Below are positions 33,187-41,455 of a stretch of DNA of 64,000 bases, piece by piece; the first letter of the stretch is position 1; each line of letters begins with the position of its first letter. This stretch comes from CAYMZZ01 sp964395095 (GTDB taxonomy: Bacteria; Bacteroidota; Bacteroidia; Chitinophagales; Chitinophagaceae), in NCBI GenBank assembly GCA_964395095.1, contig CAYMZZ010000007.1:62001-126000 (forward strand), read 5' to 3'. The translations under genes and the position numbers were made by a program. The notes under the pieces are model-generated. The model saw only the letters and a list, made by a program, of their open reading frames with translations, was not told the DNA's origin and made no database searches.

Positions 33187-34188
33187 ATGATAAAAACCGC
33201 CGACGATATTCGACAGCTCAACGAACGCATTGGCCAGGCCGCGCAGTTTACCGATAAACTGCGGGAAGAAGTGGGCCATGTAATCGTGGGGCAGAGCCAT
33301 ATGCTCGACCGCCTGCTGATCGGGTTGCTTAGTAATGGACACGTTTTGCTGGAAGGCGTTCCCGGCCTGGCCAAAACGCTCACCATTAAGTCGCTGGCAC
33401 AGGCCATTCATGCAAAGTTTAGTCGCATTCAGTTTACACCCGACCTCCTGCCTGCCGATGTTATTGGCACCATGATCTATAACCAGCAGAAGAATGAATT
33501 TGTGGTGCGCAAGGGTCCCATCTTCGCCAATTTTATTTTGGCCGACGAAATTAACCGGGCTCCGGCCAAAGTGCAGTCGGCCCTGCTCGAAGCCATGCAG
33601 GAGCGGCAGGTTACCCTTGGCGACAGCACCTACAAACTGGATGAACCCTTCCTGGTACTGGCCACCCAGAACCCGCTGGAGCAGGAGGGTACTTATCCGT
33701 TGCCGGAAGCACAGGTAGACCGCTTTATCATGAAAGTGATTGTGGGCTATCCCAAAATGCATGAAGAGCAACTCATCATTCGTCAGAACGTGCAGGGTCT
33801 TGTGGTAAAACCCGTAAAGCAGGTAGTGAGCATACAGGAAGTGATTAATGCCAAAGACCTGACGCGGCAGATTTATATGGACGAAAAAATAGAACAGTAT
33901 ATACTCGATATCGTATTCGCCACCCGTAATCCGGAATCGTACCAATTGGAGAAACTGAAACCGTTGATCAGCTATGGTGGTTCGCCGAGGGCCAGCATCA
34001 ACCTGGCCCTGGCCGCCAAGGCACAGGCCTTCCTGCACAAGCGCGGCTTTGTAATACCGGAGGATGTGCGAAGCATAGCCTATGATGTATTGCGCCACCG
34101 CATAGGCCTCACATACGAAGCCGAAGCGGAAAACGTGAATGTGGAGCAGGTGGTGGAGGAGATTTTGAAAGCGATAAATGTACCGTGA
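33187..34188 (+). CDS. MoxR-family AAA ATPase
   Basis: A 333-residue cytoplasmic AAA+ ATPase. Walker A is LLEGVPGLAKTLTIKSLA (near residue 57) and Walker B is FILADEINRAPAKVQSALLE followed by AMQERQVTLG. Sensor 1 is ATQNPLEQEGTYPLPEAQ, and the C-terminal lid domain has ISYGGSPRASINLALAAKAQ. MoxR proteins act with VWA-domain partners as chaperone-like complexes. Here the gene is followed by DUF58, a Bat-type membrane protein and batA, the usual Bat gene set. The stop codon TGA is in the first unit of array H11. Confidence 0.95.
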   Translation: MIKTADDIRQLNERIGQAAQFTDKLREEVGHVIVGQSHMLDRLLIGLLSNGHVLLEGVPGLAKTLTIKSLAQAIHAKFSRIQFTPDLLPADVIGTMIYNQQKNEFVVRKGPIFANFILADEINRAPAKVQSALLEAMQERQVTLGDSTYKLDEPFLVLATQNPLEQEGTYPLPEAQVDRFIMKVIVGYPKMHEEQLIIRQNVQGLVVKPVKQVVSIQEVINAKDLTRQIYMDEKIEQYILDIVFATRNPESYQLEKLKPLISYGGSPRASINLALAAKAQAFLHKRGFVIPEDVRSIAYDVLRHRIGLTYEAEAENVNVEQVVEEILKAINVP

Positions 34189-34217
34189 GGCGTGAATCGT
34201 GAGGCGTGAGGCGTGAG
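34183..34217 (+). repeat. Heptad array H11 on the moxR stop
   Basis: Five contiguous units: CCGTGAG, GCGTGAA, TCGTGAG, GCGTGAG, GCGTGAG. The moxR stop TGA (34186-34188) lies inside the first unit. Confidence 0.93.
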
Positions 34218-34219
34218 TC

Positions 34220-34274
34220 CAAGCCCCGAAGGGGCGACATATAATAGGACCGTCCGATAGGGCGGTCTGCGTAA
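34220..34274. repeat. REP-like double hairpin between moxR and the DUF58 gene
   Basis: Two stems: GCCCC-GAA-GGGGC near 34223-34235, and GACCGTCC-GATA-GGGCGGTC (34248-34267, one G-T pair). They lie between heptad array H11 and the octamer array. Similar short CCGCTCC-GTA-GGAGCGG occurs near 63.2 kb. Confidence 0.75.
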
Positions 34275-34288
34275 TCATCGAGAACGAT

Positions 34289-34327
34289 CAACAAATCAAC
34301 GAATCAACAAATCAACAAATCAACAAA
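34289..34327 (+). repeat. Octamer tandem array (ATCAACAA), copy 2
   Basis: About five units of ATCAACAA with one variant (ATCAACGA) end a few bases before the TTG start of the DUF58 gene. The same unit precedes the DUF4271 gene at 9.9 kb. Confidence 0.9.
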
Positions 34328-34333
34328 TTTCCC

Positions 34334-35206
34334 TTGCTCACCACCAAAGAAATACTAAACCGTGTTCGCCTGCTCGAGATCAGGAGCCGCAAGCTGGCTA
34401 CGGATCTTTTTACGGGCGAATATCATAGCGCATTCAAGGGCAAGGGTATGTCGTTTAAGGAAGTGCGGGAATATGCGGCGGGGGATGATATCCGCTTTAT
34501 CGACTGGAACGTATCCGCCCGCTTTGGTCATCCCTTCAGTAAGCTGTTTGAAGAAGAAAGGGAGTTGACGGTGATGTTGCTGATCGATATCAGTCCCAGC
34601 TCGCAATTTGGAACAGTGTATGGCAATAAGCGCGACCTGATGACGGAGATCGGCGCCGTGCTCACTTTCTCGGCGGTAAATAATGGCGATAAAGTAGGTG
34701 TGATATTTTACAGCGATAAGGTGGAAGGCTATATACCACCCCGCAAGGGTAAGCAGCATGCGCTGTATATCGTACGCGAGCTGCTGAGCCGGGAACCCAA
34801 AAGCGGGGGAACCCAATTGGCGCCGGCACTTCGGTATTTCAACAATGTGACCCGCCAGCGAAGCATTTCCTTTGTGCTGAGCGATTTTATCGATAGCGGT
34901 TACGATGATGCCCTGCGGGTGGTAGCCCGCAAGCACGACCTGATCGGTATCAAGCTGTACGATCGCATGGATATGGAATTGCCGGATGCCGGAATGATGC
35001 AGGTGGAAGACCTGGAAACCGGCGAACGAAAATGGGTGGATAGCAGCAATGCCTTCGTGAGAAAAAAATACCAGGAAGAGTTTTTCCGGGTTACGGCCTA
35101 TAGCACCGAGCTGTTTCGAAAAGCGGGTTGCGATCTCCTGCATGTGCGGGGAGGGGACGACTATGTAAAAGTGCTGCAACGATTTTTCCTGAGCCGTAAT
35201 CGATAA
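34334..35206 (+). CDS. DUF58 domain protein of the MoxR/Bat gene set
   Basis: A 290-residue cytoplasmic protein with the DUF58 core: GKGMSFKEVREYAAGDDIRF, IDWNVSARFGHPFSKLFEEE and ELTVMLLIDISPSSQFGT, the last a VWA-like metal site (D-x-S-x-S). The start is TTG at 34334 (LLTTKEILNRVRLLEI); no ATG lies near. DUF58 proteins usually partner with MoxR ATPases. It is 18 bases upstream of the next gene of the set. Confidence 0.92.
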   Translation: MLTTKEILNRVRLLEIRSRKLATDLFTGEYHSAFKGKGMSFKEVREYAAGDDIRFIDWNVSARFGHPFSKLFEEERELTVMLLIDISPSSQFGTVYGNKRDLMTEIGAVLTFSAVNNGDKVGVIFYSDKVEGYIPPRKGKQHALYIVRELLSREPKSGGTQLAPALRYFNNVTRQRSISFVLSDFIDSGYDDALRVVARKHDLIGIKLYDRMDMELPDAGMMQVEDLETGERKWVDSSNAFVRKKYQEEFFRVTAYSTELFRKAGCDLLHVRGGDDYVKVLQRFFLSRNR

Positions 35207-35224
35207 ATTATTGCCCCATCCTCC

Positions 35225-36109
35225 ATGACGAAACCACGGATTCATACATCTTTGCTCCTCACCTGCCTGTTATTCCTGTCGACGCTGCAGGCCCAGGAAA
35301 GTACCCGGATAGAAGTAAGGGCAGACCGCAACCAGATTTTGATTGGCGAACCCATTCAGCTCAGCCTGAGCGCCGATATTCCTGAGAACGAACTGATTCG
35401 TTTTTTTCGCATAGACAGTATTCCTCATTTCGAGATTTTGCATAGGGGAAAGATTGATACGAGCAATACGGGTGAAGGAACCCTGCTGCGCCAAATCATT
35501 CAACTCACCAGCTTCGATTCGGGCAGCCGGGTAATACCGCCACTCTTTTTGTCCGAAGCCCTTCAATCAGATAGCATACCTGTTGAAGTGTCTTATTCAG
35601 CCTTTAATCCGGAGCAGCCTTACCACGACATCAAGGACATTCTGGAAGTAGAGACCGAGGAAGAAAAGAAGCGTAAATGGTGGTGGTATATTGCGGGCGC
35701 AGCCCTTCTGCTATTGCTGTTGGTGTACTTTATTTTCCGGAAGAAAAAGCCGGCTCCTCCGCCACCACCACCGCCTCCCCGGGATTATTTCCGCGAAGCG
35801 ATGGCCGCCCTTGATGCTTTACGCGACAAGAAGCTCGAAGGCAAGGCCTGGTTTACCGATCTGGTAGATATATTCCGCAATTACGCCGAACAAAGAAAGG
35901 GCATCAGCTCTTTGCAGCAAACCTCGGAAGATTTGCTATTGCAACTGAAACAATCAGGAATGCCGGAAACCCGGTACAGCAATCTTGCACAGGCCCTGCG
36001 CCTGAGCGATTTTGTGAAGTTTGCCAAATATGAACCCGTTGAGGTGGATAGAAACAATTCCTGGCAGGCCCTGCGGGATGCCATTCAGCAACTGGAAGAA
36101 ATGAACTGA
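35225..36109 (+). CDS. Bat-operon membrane protein with exported N-terminal domain
   Basis: A 294-residue protein: signal peptide (THSLL-like HTSLLLTCLLFLSTLQAQ), an extracytoplasmic beta-rich domain to about residue 145 (BatD-like), one transmembrane helix (WWYIAGAALLLLLLVYFIF) and a cytoplasmic tail that begins with a run of eight prolines. The tail has DYFREAMAALDALRDKKLEG and later YSNLAQALRLSDFVKFAKYE, as in Bat-operon DUF4381-like proteins. The stop codon overlaps the batA start (TGATG), which indicates translational coupling. Confidence 0.8.
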   Translation: MTKPRIHTSLLLTCLLFLSTLQAQESTRIEVRADRNQILIGEPIQLSLSADIPENELIRFFRIDSIPHFEILHRGKIDTSNTGEGTLLRQIIQLTSFDSGSRVIPPLFLSEALQSDSIPVEVSYSAFNPEQPYHDIKDILEVETEEEKKRKWWWYIAGAALLLLLLVYFIFRKKKPAPPPPPPPPRDYFREAMAALDALRDKKLEGKAWFTDLVDIFRNYAEQRKGISSLQQTSEDLLLQLKQSGMPETRYSNLAQALRLSDFVKFAKYEPVEVDRNNSWQALRDAIQQLEEMN

Positions 36110-37122
36110 TGCTCTACGAGTGGATACAACATATGGACTTTTTGTGGCCAGAGAATTTTCTCCTGCTTGCCCTTATTCCTTTTCTGATAGTATGGTACCG
36201 GCGCAGGCACCCGGCAAACACGGCCTCTGTACGCGTGTCGAGCACGGGCCCCTTCCAGGTAAGAACCTGGAAAACCCGCATGCGCCATCTGCCTTTTATT
36301 CTTCGTCTTTTGGCGATAGCGGCACTCATTACCGCGCTGGCCCGACCGCAACAGCGGAATGATCAGCGCCAGCTATTGGGAGAAGGAATCGATATTGTAT
36401 TGTGCATGGATGTGAGCGGTAGCATGAACTCGCGCGATATTCAACCCAGCCGGATGGAAGTGGCCAAGCAGATGGCGGTTGATTTTGTGATGGGCCGCCC
36501 GGTGGACCGGATCGGGCTGGTGATTTTTTCCGGTGAAAGTTTTACCCAATGCCCCATCACCACTGATCGGACCACACTTATTCAGCAAATAACTTCCCTC
36601 GAGAGCCGACGCTATCTGAAAGACGGCACCGTGATTGGCGAAGGACTGGCTACGGCGGTGGACAGGCTTTCCGATAGCAAGGCCGCGAGCAAGGTCATCA
36701 TCCTGATGACGGATGGCAAGGAAGACGCGCCGGATACCCGCCTGATTGATCCGCTGACCGCGCTCGAAATTGCGAGAAGTCAGTCTGTAAAAATTTATAC
36801 CATCGGTATGGGCGCCCAACCCAGCGATGTTGTAGAGAACACCGGTAATACAGGCGAAAGACGCAACGCGGCCTTTGATTTCCTCGATGAACAATTGTTG
36901 CAGAACATGGCAGACCAAACAGGCGGCCGTTACTTTCGTGCCCGCGACCGGGAAAGCCTACAGCAGATTTATAACCAGATTGATCAACTGGAAAAATCGA
37001 AAGTGGAACTCACCAGTTATAAACGATTTGAAGAACGATTCCTGCCTTTTGCCCTGGCCGCCCTGGCCTTCCTGTTTCTCGAAATATTGCTGCGCTACAC
37101 CGTTTTCCGCAAGATTCCCTAA
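36109..37122 (+). CDS. batA: VWA-domain membrane protein, BatA-type
   Basis: A 337-residue protein with two N-terminal transmembrane helices (FLLLALIPFLIVWY and the stretch LPFILRLLAIAALITALARP), a VWA domain and a C-terminal helix. The MIDAS motif D-x-S-x-S is VLCMDVSGSMNSRDIQPSRM, and the distal Asp is in ILMTDGKEDAPDTR. This is the BatA layout. The start at 36109 overlaps the upstream stop; ATG 36133 (MDFLWPENF) would be closer to the family N-terminus. batB and batC do not follow; the next gene is rsgA. Confidence 0.88.
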   Translation: MLYEWIQHMDFLWPENFLLLALIPFLIVWYRRRHPANTASVRVSSTGPFQVRTWKTRMRHLPFILRLLAIAALITALARPQQRNDQRQLLGEGIDIVLCMDVSGSMNSRDIQPSRMEVAKQMAVDFVMGRPVDRIGLVIFSGESFTQCPITTDRTTLIQQITSLESRRYLKDGTVIGEGLATAVDRLSDSKAASKVIILMTDGKEDAPDTRLIDPLTALEIARSQSVKIYTIGMGAQPSDVVENTGNTGERRNAAFDFLDEQLLQNMADQTGGRYFRARDRESLQQIYNQIDQLEKSKVELTSYKRFEERFLPFALAALAFLFLEILLRYTVFRKIP

Positions 37123-37238
37123 TCAGGATCGGCCATCCCCGCATTTCCCGGCTCTTTTGCCACCATAGTCTTAATTTGCACAGGATTTGCTGAGGCTTCC
37201 GGAAAAGCGAAGTGTAAGCTCCATCTACATTTTTATTC

Positions 37239-38159
37239 ATGAAAGCAACCGTATATAAATCCACCGGGAGTTGGTACAACCTGAAAGATGAGGCTGGCAA
37301 CTGGTACCAGGGTCGGATCAGGGGTGTGTTGAAGCTGGATGATATTACCAGCACCAATCCGGTGGCGGTAGGCGACCGGGTATTGATAGAGATAGAAGAC
37401 GAGGCGGCGCATACGGCCATAATCAGCGATGTGGAACACCGGCGCAATTATATCAACCGGCAATCGCCCCGGGCCAAACATCAGCATCATATTGTTGCGG
37501 CCAACCTCGACCAGTCGGTATTGGTCGCCACTTTAAAGGAACCCCGCACATCGCAGGGCTTTATCGACCGCTTTCTTGTGGCTTCAGAAATGTATCACGT
37601 ACCCGCGTTGATAGTGCTCAACAAAGCGGATATCTATAAGCGCAAGGAGTTGGATCAATACGAGGCCTGGAAAGATATGTATGGGCAGGCCGGCTATCGC
37701 ATCCTGCTTTGCAGCACGGTTACCGGTGAGGGATTGGATGAACTGAAAAAATGCCTGCAGGGCAAAGTCAGCCTGCTTAGCGGGCATTCAGGTGTGGGCA
37801 AATCATCCCTGCTCAATCAAATTATGCCGGGGCTCGACATTCGCACCAAAGATGTGAGTGGATGGAGCGGAAAGGGCATGCACACCACCACTTTTGCCGA
37901 AATGTACGACCTCCCCGATGGGGGAAGCATTATTGATACCCCGGGAATGCGCGAGTTTGGGCTGGTAGATCTGGAACTCGAAGAGGTATCGCACTATTTT
38001 CCGGAAATGCGAAAATATATTGGTCAGTGCCAGTTCAACGATTGCATGCACATCAACGAACCGGGCTGTGCCGTAAAGGAAGCTGTTGCTGCCGGCAATA
38101 TCCATATCAACCGCTTCGAAAGCTACCTCAGCCTGGTAGCCTCCATGCAAGAGGAATAA
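37239..38159 (+). CDS. rsgA: Ribosome small-subunit GTPase RsgA
   Basis: A 306-residue circularly permuted GTPase for 30S maturation. The OB-fold is N-terminal (STGSWYNLKDEAGNWYQGRI). G4 is LIVLNKADIYKR, G1 is GHSGVGKSSLLNQIMPGL, and G3 is IIDTPGMREFGLVDLELEEV. A Zn-binding C-terminal motif is CQFNDCMHINEPGCAVKEAV. All motifs are in the expected permuted order. It stands alone, 116 bases after batA. Confidence 0.96.
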   Translation: MKATVYKSTGSWYNLKDEAGNWYQGRIRGVLKLDDITSTNPVAVGDRVLIEIEDEAAHTAIISDVEHRRNYINRQSPRAKHQHHIVAANLDQSVLVATLKEPRTSQGFIDRFLVASEMYHVPALIVLNKADIYKRKELDQYEAWKDMYGQAGYRILLCSTVTGEGLDELKKCLQGKVSLLSGHSGVGKSSLLNQIMPGLDIRTKDVSGWSGKGMHTTTFAEMYDLPDGGSIIDTPGMREFGLVDLELEEVSHYFPEMRKYIGQCQFNDCMHINEPGCAVKEAVAAGNIHINRFESYLSLVASMQEE

Positions 38160-38195
38160 TGCCCCAAAGGACATATTCGTTGTACAGGATTCGCC

Positions 38196-38528
38196 TCAGG
38201 CGATATTGCGCAGGGCTTCCAGCACTGGCAATTGCTTTTCCAGCAGGTTTCCGAGTTCTATCACGGCTTTATTGTCTTTGTACAGCGCGTCGCGGGTCTT
38301 GGTAGGGAAAAGGGAGATACCACTATAGATATTGTAATGCAGGGTCATATCATGTCCCTTGTGGCGGAAATCCCAACTGATGGAATCGAATTCATCTTCC
38401 TTGTGGAGGAATTTGATCGCAAATTCATCTTCCAGCATCGAAGCTACCTGGTAGAAGAGTTGGAGGTTGCCATCATCGGCGATGATGATTTCTGTGCAAC
38501 CCATAGAGGTTCGTAGGGCAAGGCTCAT
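38196..38528 (-). CDS. Small conserved-looking protein of unknown function
   Basis: A 110-residue soluble protein without signal or membrane segment; ATG at 38504 (MGCTEIIIADDG) is an alternative start. The sequence (LQLFYQVASMLEDEFAIKFL, WDFRHKGHDMTLHYNIYSGI) looks like a compact alpha/beta domain. I do not recognise the family. The codon use is like its neighbours, and no other frame explains the open frame, so it is probably real. It is convergent with rsgA. Confidence 0.72.
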   Translation of the reverse strand: MSLALRTSMGCTEIIIADDGNLQLFYQVASMLEDEFAIKFLHKEDEFDSISWDFRHKGHDMTLHYNIYSGISLFPTKTRDALYKDNKAVIELGNLLEKQLPVLEALRNIA

Positions 38529-38599
38529 AGTGTAAGATTTACGGTTAAGCGGTCTTACAGTAAGACTTGGATTTTTCCGAAATGGCTGCGCCCGAAATG

Positions 38600-38782
38600 T
38601 TAACTTCTGAATTTCTTGGCTTTTCGGGCAGACTTTTCGGCATCCGGATCACCGCTTAACAGTTTTTCAGCTCCTACATTCTTGCCATTGGTTGGGCAAC
38701 CATATTTAGGTTTGAAAAGACTGCATGAGGCAAAGAGCGACATGAGGCAGATGAGTACGGATATTCTGATGGTGCTTTTCAT
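38600..38782 (-). CDS. Small lipoprotein
   Basis: A 60-residue predicted lipoprotein. Signal: ISVLICLMSLFASC with a lipobox LFASC, then SLFKPKYGCPTNGKNVGAEK. The short mature part contains YGCPTNGKNVGAEK and a basic end (ARKAKKFRS). Similar tiny lipoproteins occur in Bacteroidota; the function is unknown. It is in the same direction as the flanking genes but separated from them by more than 70 bases. Confidence 0.7.
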   Translation of the reverse strand: MKSTIRISVLICLMSLFASCSLFKPKYGCPTNGKNVGAEKLLSGDPDAEKSARKAKKFRS

Positions 38783-38905
38783 TTTCGGGTTATATTGGTA
38801 CTACGAATTTAATCCGTAAAAACTACAAATGCCATAGTAAAACTACGAGCGAATCCCTTCTCCATGCTGCCTGTCTGATGGTCAGTTATTTGTGGTCAAA
38901 AAAAA

Positions 38906-39436
38906 TCAGGGGTTCACGGGTTGATGCCGAAACCAGTCGGCGTATTTCACATAGTTGCCCGCAATCCGGTTAATTTCCCCTTCAATCAGTTCCGCGGAAA
39001 TATCCTTCACTTTCCTGGCCGGTACACCGGCATAGATGCTCGCGGCTTCGCAAATGGTATTCTCCAGCACTACGGCGCCGGCGGCAATGATGGTATTGCT
39101 GTGCACAACAGCCTGATCCATGATGATGGCGCCCATGCCCACCAGCACATTATCGTGCAAAGTGCAGCCATGCACAATAGCATGGTGCCCGATGGAAACA
39201 TTATTGCCAATATCGGTCCCGCATTTTTGATAAGTGCAATGGATGCAGGCTCCATCCTGGATATTGACGCGGTTGCCTATTCGGATATAATTTACATCGC
39301 CCCGCAGTACGGCATTGAACCAGATGCTGCAGTCATCCCCCATTTCCACATCGCCCACTATGGTGGCATTGGGTGCTATAAAAGTATTTTTTCCAAAGCG
39401 GGGTTCCACTCCCTTTACGGGTAATATAACGGGCAT
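38906..39436 (-). CDS. Gamma-carbonic anhydrase-type protein
   Basis: A 176-residue left-handed beta-helix protein from ATG 39436 (MPVILPVKGVEPRFGKNTFI); the open frame to 39505 adds residues not typical of the family. Hexapeptide repeats run through TIVGDVEMGDDCSIWFNAVL, IRIGNRVNIQDGACIHC and NNVSIGHHAIVHGCTLHDN, with histidines in IHC and GHHAIVH as metal ligands. The family includes gamma-carbonic anhydrases and many acyltransferase-like paralogues such as YrdA, for which activity is unproven. It is a single gene. Confidence 0.9.
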   Translation of the reverse strand: MPVILPVKGVEPRFGKNTFIAPNATIVGDVEMGDDCSIWFNAVLRGDVNYIRIGNRVNIQDGACIHCTYQKCGTDIGNNVSIGHHAIVHGCTLHDNVLVGMGAIIMDQAVVHSNTIIAAGAVVLENTICEAASIYAGVPARKVKDISAELIEGEINRIAGNYVKYADWFRHQPVNP

Positions 39437-39541
39437 ACATAAAGATTTGAATGTTCGAAAAAGTTGAGGCCGGGCATACAGCATCAACGATTGCAATTTA
39501 CCCAAAAGCCACTGTAATCGCTCTATAGTTTACCTTCGCGT

Positions 39542-40732
39542 ATGCATTTGAGGGAACTTTTTTTGCGGCATGTGGCGCAGACATCGCCGGCACCGCTCGG
39601 TATAGAAATTGCGCGGGCCGAGGCTTCGAGCCTGTATGATAGCAGCGGGAAATCCTATATCGATCTGATTGGAGGCATCAGCGTGGCCAATACGGGGCAT
39701 CGGCATCCCAAAGTGCTGGAGGCCATCCGCCAGCAATTGGATGCTTACCTGCACGTGATGGTGTATGGCGAATTTGTGAGCAGCCCCCAGGTGCGTTATG
39801 CCCATTTGCTTGCCGGGCAATTACCCCCCAACCTCAACTCTGTGTATTTCACTAATTCCGGGGCCGAAGCTGTGGAAGGAGCCATGAAGCTGGCCAAGCG
39901 GGTGACGGGTCGTACACAGATAGTCGCATTCCAGCATTCTTACCATGGTTCCACACAGGGGGCTTTGAGCATTATTGGCGATGAATACTGGCGGCAGGCT
40001 TATCGGCCTTTATTACCGGGTATTCGTCATCTGCGGTACAATGATTTTACCTGCCTTGAAGCAATTACTCCTCAAACCGCCTGTGTTGTCGCGGAAACCA
40101 TCCAGGCCGAAGCGGGTGTTAGCGCACCGGATAAAGCCTGGCTACAGGCCCTTCGCCAAAAGTGTACGGAACAGGGAGCGCTGCTGGTGCTGGATGAGAT
40201 CCAGGCCGGCTTTGGCCGCACCGGTACGCTTTGGGGTTTTTCGCAGTATGATATTGTTCCCGACATCCTGCTGCTGGGTAAGGCCCTGGGCGGCGGCATG
40301 CCACTCGGCGCCTTTATTGCCGACCGTGCGCTGATGCAGCAACTCACCGATGCGCCGGTATTGGGCCATATCACCACATTTGGGGGGCATCCGGTTTCCT
40401 GCGCCGCCGGCATGGCATCCCTCCAGGCCCTGCTTCAGGAAGGCATGATGGATCGGGTAAAGGAAAAGGAAAAGCTGTTTCACACCCTGCTGCAGCATCC
40501 CGCCATTCTTTCCATTCATTCGGCAGGGCTCTGGCTGGCCCTGCGCTTCGAATCCTTTGCGGTAAACAAAAAAGTAATAGATTATTGTATACAACATGGG
40601 GTGCTGACAGACTGGTTCCTCTTTGCCCCCGACTGCCTGCGCATATCGCCACCCTTGGTCATTACCGACGCTGAGATCCGTAAGGCTTGTGAAATCATCA
40701 TTGAAGCCATTGAGCACGCTGATTCGCTTTAG
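39542..40732 (+). CDS. Class III aminotransferase (acetylornithine/4-aminobutyrate type)
   Basis: A 396-residue fold-type I PLP enzyme. It has YIDLIGGISVANTGHRHPKV, VYFTNSGAEAVEGAMKLAKR, AFQHSYHGSTQGAL, LLVLDEIQAGFGRTGTLWGF and the lysine loop DILLLGKALGGGMPLGAFIA with the Schiff-base lysine. These are class III features. The substrate is unknown: acetylornithine, ornithine, 4-aminobutyrate or an amino donor such as lysine are all possible. It has no pathway neighbours in the window, being alone between an oppositely oriented gene and an orphan protein. Confidence 0.9.
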   Translation: MHLRELFLRHVAQTSPAPLGIEIARAEASSLYDSSGKSYIDLIGGISVANTGHRHPKVLEAIRQQLDAYLHVMVYGEFVSSPQVRYAHLLAGQLPPNLNSVYFTNSGAEAVEGAMKLAKRVTGRTQIVAFQHSYHGSTQGALSIIGDEYWRQAYRPLLPGIRHLRYNDFTCLEAITPQTACVVAETIQAEAGVSAPDKAWLQALRQKCTEQGALLVLDEIQAGFGRTGTLWGFSQYDIVPDILLLGKALGGGMPLGAFIADRALMQQLTDAPVLGHITTFGGHPVSCAAGMASLQALLQEGMMDRVKEKEKLFHTLLQHPAILSIHSAGLWLALRFESFAVNKKVIDYCIQHGVLTDWFLFAPDCLRISPPLVITDAEIRKACEIIIEAIEHADSL

Positions 40733-40827
40733 GAAAATTGGGTTTTTGAACGAAAAACCCTCTCAAACAGTTGCATTTCCAACAACATCTGCATAAATTT
40801 AGGTATCAATTCACCAAAACCTTGTTT

Positions 40828-41319
40828 ATGAAAAAAAGTATTATTGTTGTCGTTTTCCTCTCATTTTGCCTCCCGGCTCTTTCCCTAACTCTTCCAGGTA
40901 AGAACCCTACTCCCAAAGCCACCGAGATTTTTATACCAATAGGCAACAAGGGCGATCTGATTTCAATTTACGAACTGTCGCAGATTAAGCCGAAAGAGCT
41001 ACAGAAACTGACCGGGAAGAAGATGAATTTAATGGACAGGATGAGTTTCAAAGTTGCTCAAAAGAAGCTGCGTAATAATATTGCCCGTGATGGTTCCATT
41101 AAGGACAGGAAATTTCAGAAGTATTTCAAAAGAGCGAATGACGGCCGTACTGGCTTTCATCTTGGCGGATTTGCATTAGGCTTTTTTGTAGGTCTTATTG
41201 GTGTTATTATAGCCTATATAATAGAGGACGATAAGAAGCGAAATCGTGTAAAATGGGCCTGGCTGGGACTTGCAGCCGGAGTTGTGCTTTCTTTGATCAT
41301 TTTTGCCGCAATACTGTAA
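40828..41319 (+). CDS. Membrane protein of unknown function with signal peptide
   Basis: A 163-residue protein from ATG 40828 (an upstream ATG at 40771 belongs to no clear N-terminus). Signal peptide MKKSIIVVVFLSFCLPALS, a Lys-rich middle part (LSQIKPKELQKLTGKKMNLM), and two transmembrane helices at the C-terminus (about residues 113-131 and 142-161, with a Lys/Arg-rich loop between). No family is recognised. The base composition is more AT-rich than the flanking aminotransferase gene. A hairpin follows the stop. Confidence 0.72.
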   Translation: MKKSIIVVVFLSFCLPALSLTLPGKNPTPKATEIFIPIGNKGDLISIYELSQIKPKELQKLTGKKMNLMDRMSFKVAQKKLRNNIARDGSIKDRKFQKYFKRANDGRTGFHLGGFALGFFVGLIGVIIAYIIEDDKKRNRVKWAWLGLAAGVVLSLIIFAAIL

Positions 41320-41345
41320 CCTGAGATAGAAAGTGGGAAATAATT

Positions 41346-41380
41346 AAAGCAAACAGCCTCTCCATGGGGCTGTTTGCTTT
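41346..41380 (+). terminator. Hairpin after the orphan membrane-protein gene
   Basis: Arms AAAGCAAACAGCC / GGCTGTTTGCTTT are perfect over 13 bp with a 9-nt loop. The T-run is short, so termination is likely but not certain. Confidence 0.75.
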
Positions 41381-41419
41381 AGTTGGGTAATGATTTCTTA
41401 TCCGCATGAAACAGACCTG

Positions 41420-41449
41420 TTTGGTATTTGCAGTTAAAGAGTAACTTTG
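41420..41449 (+). promoter_or_regulatory. Full Bacteroidota promoter before the DUF5686 gene
   Basis: TTTG at 41420-41423 and TAACTTTG at 41442-41449 are separated by 18 bases, close to the 19-base consensus. The -7 box ends only 6 bases before the ATG at 41456, predicting a transcript with almost no leader. Confidence 0.6.
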
Positions 41450-41455
41450 TCTTGC

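Noticed and set aside
33157..34278. 373-codon minus-strand frame over moxR
   Set aside because: Its sense partner has Walker A and B motifs; the antisense frame is rich in His and Gln as expected from a shadow.
34355..35245. 296-codon minus-strand frame
   Set aside because: Antisense shadow of the DUF58 gene, whose motifs are clear.
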